In this document: positions 40,724 through 45,260 of the stretch, piece by piece | Layout: every line of letters begins with the position of its first letter | How positions within the stretch are numbered: position 1 is the first letter of the stretch | From: Acanthamoeba sp. SK_2022b | Taxonomy: Eukaryota > Discosea > Longamoebia > Acanthamoebidae | Assembly (NCBI GenBank): GCA_027943245.1 | Contig: JANDJZ010000349.1 | Location: 1 to 45,260, forward strand | DNA length: 45,260 bases | Direction: 5' to 3' | Program-made: the position numbers and the translations under genes | The notes under the pieces: generated by a model | What the model saw: the letters and a program-made list of their open reading frames with translations, nothing else | The model's database searches: none | Told to the model about the DNA's origin: nothing

Positions 40724-43196
40724 ATGGCCTCCGCCAGCAGAACCAGAGGGGGGCTGGCCGGTCGTACGGCAGCCGCCGGGCAGAAGACGGGTGGACCTAA
40801 TGAGGTGCCCCGCTTGCTGGCCTGCGTCGTGGCCCACCTGGCCTCTTCACTCAACGTCGCCTTGAGCCCCACGACCTCCTCCACTCCGACACTTGTCTCC
40901 GAGCAAGGTCACTCCTCACACTACTTCTGTGAACCTTGACCTTAACCGAGATCGTCTCGGCCTACAGAGCGTTTAGTCCAGGCGGCGCGGTCGCTCCCTG
41001 AACGAGTCCGATCGCTCGTGGCGTCGCAGCTTCACTACCGCGCCCTCGCGCACGTGTATGGGGCAGATCGCGCATGGAACCATGACCTCCACACGCTCCT
41101 CGGCAGGTAGGCTCAGAGCAAGGAGACTTGGTGATGGCGATGATGATGACCAAGATGACGTCTGGCGATGAACTGACGGCTATGCATGTGGTTCATAGCA
41201 TCAAGCAGGAGGAAGATGTGTATCGATTCTGGTATTGGGCCGCGGAGGAGGGCTTCCCATGCGATAACGGCCTTCTGTTTGACGTGTTCGACCTCGAATC
41301 GAGCATCGAAGCGCGTCTATGCCGCGAGCCAGGGATGGTAGGCGTAGTGTCCACGCCGCCCCGCTCGTGCCAGCTTTCCCTTCGCACTCACTCACTCACT
41401 CACTCACTCAATCGCTTGTCCAGCGAGGCCTGCTGAGCGAGGTAGAACACGGCGTGGTCATCCCGCCCGAACAGGTCAACCCCGGGTGGCCAATGCTGTA
41501 CGGCGGGCTGGCTCCCGATATGTCGGCCTTCGACGAGCGCTTCGCGGCATTCACGCAGGGCCAGCTGCGCAACATCGACTGGTCTAACGTGCTCGTGGTG
41601 GGCGGCGCGGTCACCATCCCGCTCCTCCACACGCCCGACCTGGCCTGGCCGGCCACCTCCCATCGGCCCTACTTCGAGAGCACGTTCATGGCAGGCAACG
41701 CCGACGAAGATGACGAAAGGTTGGCGCAGGAGTGGGAGCGGAACGGGGCGATGCCGCTCGACGCCTACTACCGACGCACCTTCTCCGCGTCGGACATCGA
41801 CCTCTACCTCTACGGTCTCACGCCCGAGCAGGCCAAGCGGAAGGTGAGCGAGCTCTACCGCCAGGTACAGTCGGCGTGCCCCTCGAAGCAGGTGCACTAC
41901 GCCTGCTCCCGGGCCGTGGTGACCCTCTACGCCGAATCAGGTTTCCGGCCCATCCAAATCATGACCAAGTACGCGAGCCAGCCTTTTTCTATTTCATTTT
42001 TTCATTATTTTTTATCATTAATAAATTAATAAATAAAGTTTGGCTGATGTGTGCCCGTACACGTAAGCATTTGGCGGAGCAAGGAGGAGGTGCTCCTTTC
42101 GACCGACCTCAACATCTCCGCTGGTAAGTTACAGTCGTGCCCTTCTAATTATAATTAGATGGTGAACACACAAGCGCTCTGACGCCTAGCTGACTGATGG
42201 TGGCAGTGGGCTTTGATGGCGAGCGCGTGCTTGGCCTTCCCAGGTGAGCTCTTTCATGGACGGACACAGAGATGATTCGTTATTGGCCTCATCGTGTCGT
42301 GTAACACACGTGACAGGTTCGTGGTGGCGGTGCGGCACGGCGTGAACGCGCTCGACAGCAGCATCCGTTTCGGCAGCAAGATGAAGTGGAGTCGCGTGTT
42401 CAAGTATCAATCGCGCGGCCTGGGCTGCATGTTGCCCGCGCACATCCGCCTACACGGCCACGGCGGGCTTGGTATCCCCTCCCCCCCACAGCCCAAACCT
42501 CACGCAGCCACTGCCAACCCAATCCCATCTACACATGAAGGAGGCGAGAGGCCGGGCAGCGGTGTGCCTACCGGCGGCGTCTTTGGGCAGCTTTACCACT
42601 TGATGGCGATGGCCAAGTTCCTGCTCCTCCAACAAACGTTCGAGCTGCCCCACCAGAGTTGCCTGGGCGATGGTAACGGCAACTACTTCAAATGGTCCAC
42701 ACGGTGGCAGACCGGGTTCGCTTTGCTCGCTCTCTCCCCTCGACATGGCCCTGTTTAGTTGTAACATTCTTATCATGCCGCGCCGAATCTCACGATGGAG
42801 TGCACAACACGCAACGCAACGCAACGCAACGCAACGCAACGCAACGCAACGCAACGCAACGCAACGCAACGCAACGCAACGCAACGCAACGCAACGCAAC
42901 GCAACGCGACCATGTACAGAGTCAGGCTGTGGGGTTGGTGTCGGTTGCATCCAGAGAAGGGAGATTGGAGGGGTCCCTACGAGCTGACGTCGAACATGTC
43001 GCCTGAAGCCGTGGCGCGCTACGAAGCCGTGTGGCGAGCTCTCGACGATCAGCGGATCCCGCTCGACGGCGACCCATTCGACGAAACAAAGAACGAGCTC
43101 TACGACGCCTATCCCGTCCAACAGGGCATGGCCCTCGGCGCGGTCAAGGAGTGCGTATTGTCTTCTGGCCGTGTTCGCACATAGCTATTGACTGGC

Positions 43197-43276
<80 letters not shown>

Positions 43277-44443
43277 TGTGGCAGAGCGTTGGAGACTCGT
43301 GGCTATGTCGTGCATGAATCGGTCGAAGCGACCACAACGGAGCTGCTCGCCGACCTCACCACCACGCCCTATGCCGACAGTGCGCCTATGTCCCCTTCCC
43401 ACTATCATCTTCATGTTGCAGTGATGACCTCGTGCATGGATCGGCTTGGTGTCGTGACGCGGTGTGTCGCGATAGGCTCGTTCCAATGCTTTCAGATGGA
43501 TGCCATCGTGCGGGATGATGTCACTGCTGAACAACCGCTCCCAGTGCCTGCATCTCCCTATCAAGGTATCAATGCAGGTCACACACCCAGCGTTCCCAGT
43601 CCCCCGACTCTCACTGCTTCTGGCGGTGTGTGTTGGCGAGAGCTACAGGTGTCAACACGGCGCTCGCGTCGGTGCGCTACATCATGCACAGCTGCGCCAT
43701 CGAGCTGCCCGACTTTTGGGAGCGCGTGACGACGCCCGGAGGGATCGACGCCGGCACTCACGAGCTCAGCAGCTCTCGTTGGTACGCCTTCGTTTTATGC
43801 TCTAAAAAACGAAAATCTATTCAAGTTTTGCAAATTAATTTAAAAAACAAATCAAAAACGTAAACGCGCAACAGGTCGGTGTCTTTCGAAGGGCTGGGCG
43901 GGCCCAGCAAGCGGGAGCTGGTGTTCTTTCGCCTGAAGTGGCTGGGCTTCGCGCTCGACGAGGAGACGCGGTCGCTCGAGTGCTATCGGGGGAGGTACTG
44001 CCTGGCCAACTTCGTGCTCGCCCTGAGCGCCATCGACTTCACGTCGCCCGCGGGCGAGGCCTCGCACACTGCCGACGACTCTGACGAAGAGCCTCCGGAG
44101 AAGTTTAGTCTCGCCTATGGCACGGCCGCCGCACCCTTGCCAGGCACGCGCTGGTCATGTTGAAGCTCACGGCACACGCGGCGGGCGTGCAGACGGCTCG
44201 CACGTGTTTGGGCTTGGTGGTGGGGATAGGTGGCCCAACGACGAGCAGGACGCGGGACCCAACGTGTACGAAGGCGTGGTGTTTGGCGTCCATCTCGACC
44301 CGACCGTGGCCTATCCCTTTGCCAGGGCGCATGCCCAGGCTCGCGAGCGCCGGGTCGCCACGGGCACGCTCGGCCCGGCCTACCGCATGAGCCTCACCAT
44401 TCAGGCCGTCGACGTGGCCACGCCTGTCCTGTTGCAACACTAG
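40724..44443 (+). CDS. Large protein with a nucleotidyltransferase-like segment
   Basis: About 880 residues from some 12 exons joined in phase. The first exon begins MASASRTRGGLAGRTAAAGQ. A helical region follows (SLPERVRSLVASQLHYRALA, EEDVYRFWYWAAEEGF). The central exon reads NIDWSNVLVVGGAVTIPLL, then SDIDLYLYGLTPEQAKRKV, then FRPIQIMTNIWRSKEEVLLS and VGFDGERVLGLPRFVVAVRH. The GG followed by SDIDLYL has the layout of the polymerase-beta nucleotidyltransferase fold (G-G, then DxD). The third acid is not obvious: the strand reads IQIM. I recall a similar segment in amoebal and giant-virus ankyrin-associated proteins, but no ankyrin repeats are seen here. The C-terminal half (WGWCRLHPEKGDWRG, LVFFRLKWLGFALDEETR, EGVVFGVHLDPTVAY) is unrecognised. 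One intron (44144-44192) has a GC donor. Confidence 0.65.
42811..42906. repeat. (GCAAC)n pentanucleotide microsatellite
   Basis: About 19 GCAAC units occupy the intron between ...YFKWSTR and VRLWGWC. Confidence 0.97.
43199..43275. repeat. (TG)n microsatellite filling an intron
   Basis: About 38 TG units make up most of the intron between ...LGAVKE and ALETRGY. Confidence 0.97.
44144..44192 (+). other. GC-AG intron in the nucleotidyltransferase-like gene
   Basis: Exon ends TTGCCAG, then GCACGC; acceptor GGCGTGCAG. The phase-1 join gives AAPLPDGSHVFGLGGG. Reading through gives a stop within 20 nt, and the nearby GT donor at 44154 would create a stop at the join. At 49 nt it is the shortest intron proposed here. 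Confidence 0.6.
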
Positions 44444-44816
44444 CTCCGTTGCCTCGGTTTTCGGCAACACAATTGCGCGTGAGCGGTGCCTATTACCTTG
44501 CCGGCTCGGTGAGACCTTTTTGCTGTTTCGGAACTTTATAAAGCTGTTTAAGGTGAACATGGCTCCGATTGCTCCCATCCGTTCCGCATTCTTAGCGCTC
44601 ACACCCACACAGATCTACGACGAGAGGGGCCCTAGGGACCAGCTCGAGTGAATCTTTTCGTGTATCTAATCCACAACAACACTCCCCTACACGCAACGAT
44701 TACTGAGACCCTGAAAAAGTTAAGTGGGTTGAAGCCACCTGGTAATGCGGCAGGAGTTGGTATCATTTGCAATCTTTCAAAGCCAGAGCAACTGCTCTCC
44801 CCGAAGCAAGTAACTG
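44444..44816. other. Promoter and leader of the second unrecognised-family gene
   Basis: TATAAAG at 44537-44543 lies 274 nt upstream of the ATG at 44817. A 30-codon open frame starts at 44559 (MAPIAPIRSAFLALTPTQIY...) and ends at TGA (44649-44651); it could be an upstream reading frame in the leader or an untranslated stretch. Confidence 0.5.
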
Positions 44817-45260
44817 ATGACGACTACAGTGACGAACGGAATCGCGGGCAGTACTACCCTTGGCGATGCCCTGCTGCGTGGGGACGAGACCAGTCGAACA
44901 GAGGTCAACTCTATCCTACTTCGCCTGGCGAGGCAATACAAAGGACTGAGCGCCGCCCTCCCATTCGAGGAGCCTACGGCACGACGAAGGCGGCGAAGGT
45001 CGACCACCAGAGAGAAGAGAGCAGCCAAGCCAACCAAACAGACCAAGGGCAAGAAGAGAAAGCACAAGCGTGAGAGGCACGAGCAAGCACGTCCCGACCG
45101 TGGTGGATGCTCCTCCAATGTACCAGATGGGCCGCAGCTGCAGGTTGGAAGAGCATCTTGGCAGATGCTGGACTATGCCACTGATGCTCACGTCTATGTT
45201 CCCTTCCTACCCGGTGCCACCTCGTGGCCCCTGCTGTATCCGGCTATCTCTTCTCCCAGC
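44817..45260 (+). CDS. Unrecognised protein, paralog of the gene at 21226 (3' end outside window)
   Basis: The open frame starts at ATG 44817 and runs past the window end without a stop (148 codons). It reads MTTTVTNGIAGS, then TTLGDALLRGDE and SRTEVNSILLRLARQYKG. This block matches residues 5-30 of the gene at 21226 at 19 of 26 positions. A basic tract follows (ARRRRRSTTREKR, KGKKRKHKRER), placed as in the paralog, and then an aromatic, Pro-rich part (DAHVYVPFLPGATSW, PLLYPAISSPS). No known domain is recognised. The same order of conserved N-terminal motif, basic tract and aromatic/Pro-rich tail in both genes supports a real family. Function is unknown; a nuclear role is a guess from the basic tract. 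Confidence 0.65.
   Translation, partial: MTTTVTNGIAGSTTLGDALLRGDETSRTEVNSILLRLARQYKGLSAALPFEEPTARRRRRRSTTREKRAAKPTKQTKGKKRKHKRERHEQARPDRGGCSSNVPDGPQLQVGRASWQMLDYATDAHVYVPFLPGATSWPLLYPAISSPS

Noticed and set aside
42811..42906. CRISPR-like or satellite array at the GCAAC repeats
   Set aside because: Units are 5 nt with no spacers; it is a simple intronic microsatellite in a eukaryotic gene.
44117..44443. Separate small gene after the NTase-like gene
   Set aside because: A GC-AG intron at 44144-44192 joins it in frame to the preceding exon.

Overview
The window reads as nuclear DNA of a gene-dense protist, most likely an Acanthamoeba-like amoebozoan. Coding GC is high and third positions are mostly G or C. 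Almost every gene is split by short introns (about 50-130 nt), most of which start GTACGY or GTGAG and end CAG or TAG. Introns and intergenic gaps are AT-rich or made of microsatellites. Gene content is amoeboid: Rho GEF/GAP proteins, a Rho GTPase with its own zinc finger, Ran, a PTEN/tensin phosphatase, PPR and mitoribosomal proteins. The species is an inference from style and content; no marker gene is present.

Layout: 18 genes were built by reading exon phases across splice sites. 1-3582 (-): WH1-DH-PH RhoGEF, 3' end outside the window. 4242-5954 (+): RING plus seven C2H2 fingers. 6051-6644 (-): mitoribosomal mS38-like protein. 7288-9123 (-): Rac-like GTPase fused to a FYVE-like finger. 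9493-11149 (+): UbiG/COQ3-like methyltransferase. 11214-12396 (-): AlkB-like dioxygenase. 12739-13651 (-): Ran. 14011-15946 (-): class I/II aminotransferase. 16284-20053 (+): C2-RhoGAP-SAM. 21226-22062 (+): protein of an unrecognised family. 22732-26102 (-): tensin/PTEN phosphatase-C2. 26351-30272 (-): DH-PH-FYVE RhoGEF. 30715-32207 (+): TauE/SafE-type transporter. 32383-34408 and 34958-37553 (-): tandem CYP152-like P450s. 37843-40614 (-): PPR protein. 40724-44443 (+): large protein with a nucleotidyltransferase-like segment. 44817-45260 (+): second member of the unrecognised family, 3' end outside.

First theme: Rho and phosphoinositide signalling genes are concentrated in the first 30 kb. 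They comprise two GEFs, one Rho GTPase, one GAP and one PTEN/tensin phosphatase; two of the five carry FYVE-type fingers. Second theme: unusual splicing. Five introns appear to be of the GC-AG class and all begin GCAC. One 99-nt intron is in frame and stop-free inside an AlkB catalytic domain, and one first coding exon is only 5 nt long. Third theme: the previously unrecognised gene family at 21226 and 44817, which shares a 26-residue N-terminal motif followed by a basic tract. Regulatory signals include twin heat-shock elements plus a TATA box upstream of Ran, and a GGTGGCC motif flanking the TATA boxes of two unrelated genes.
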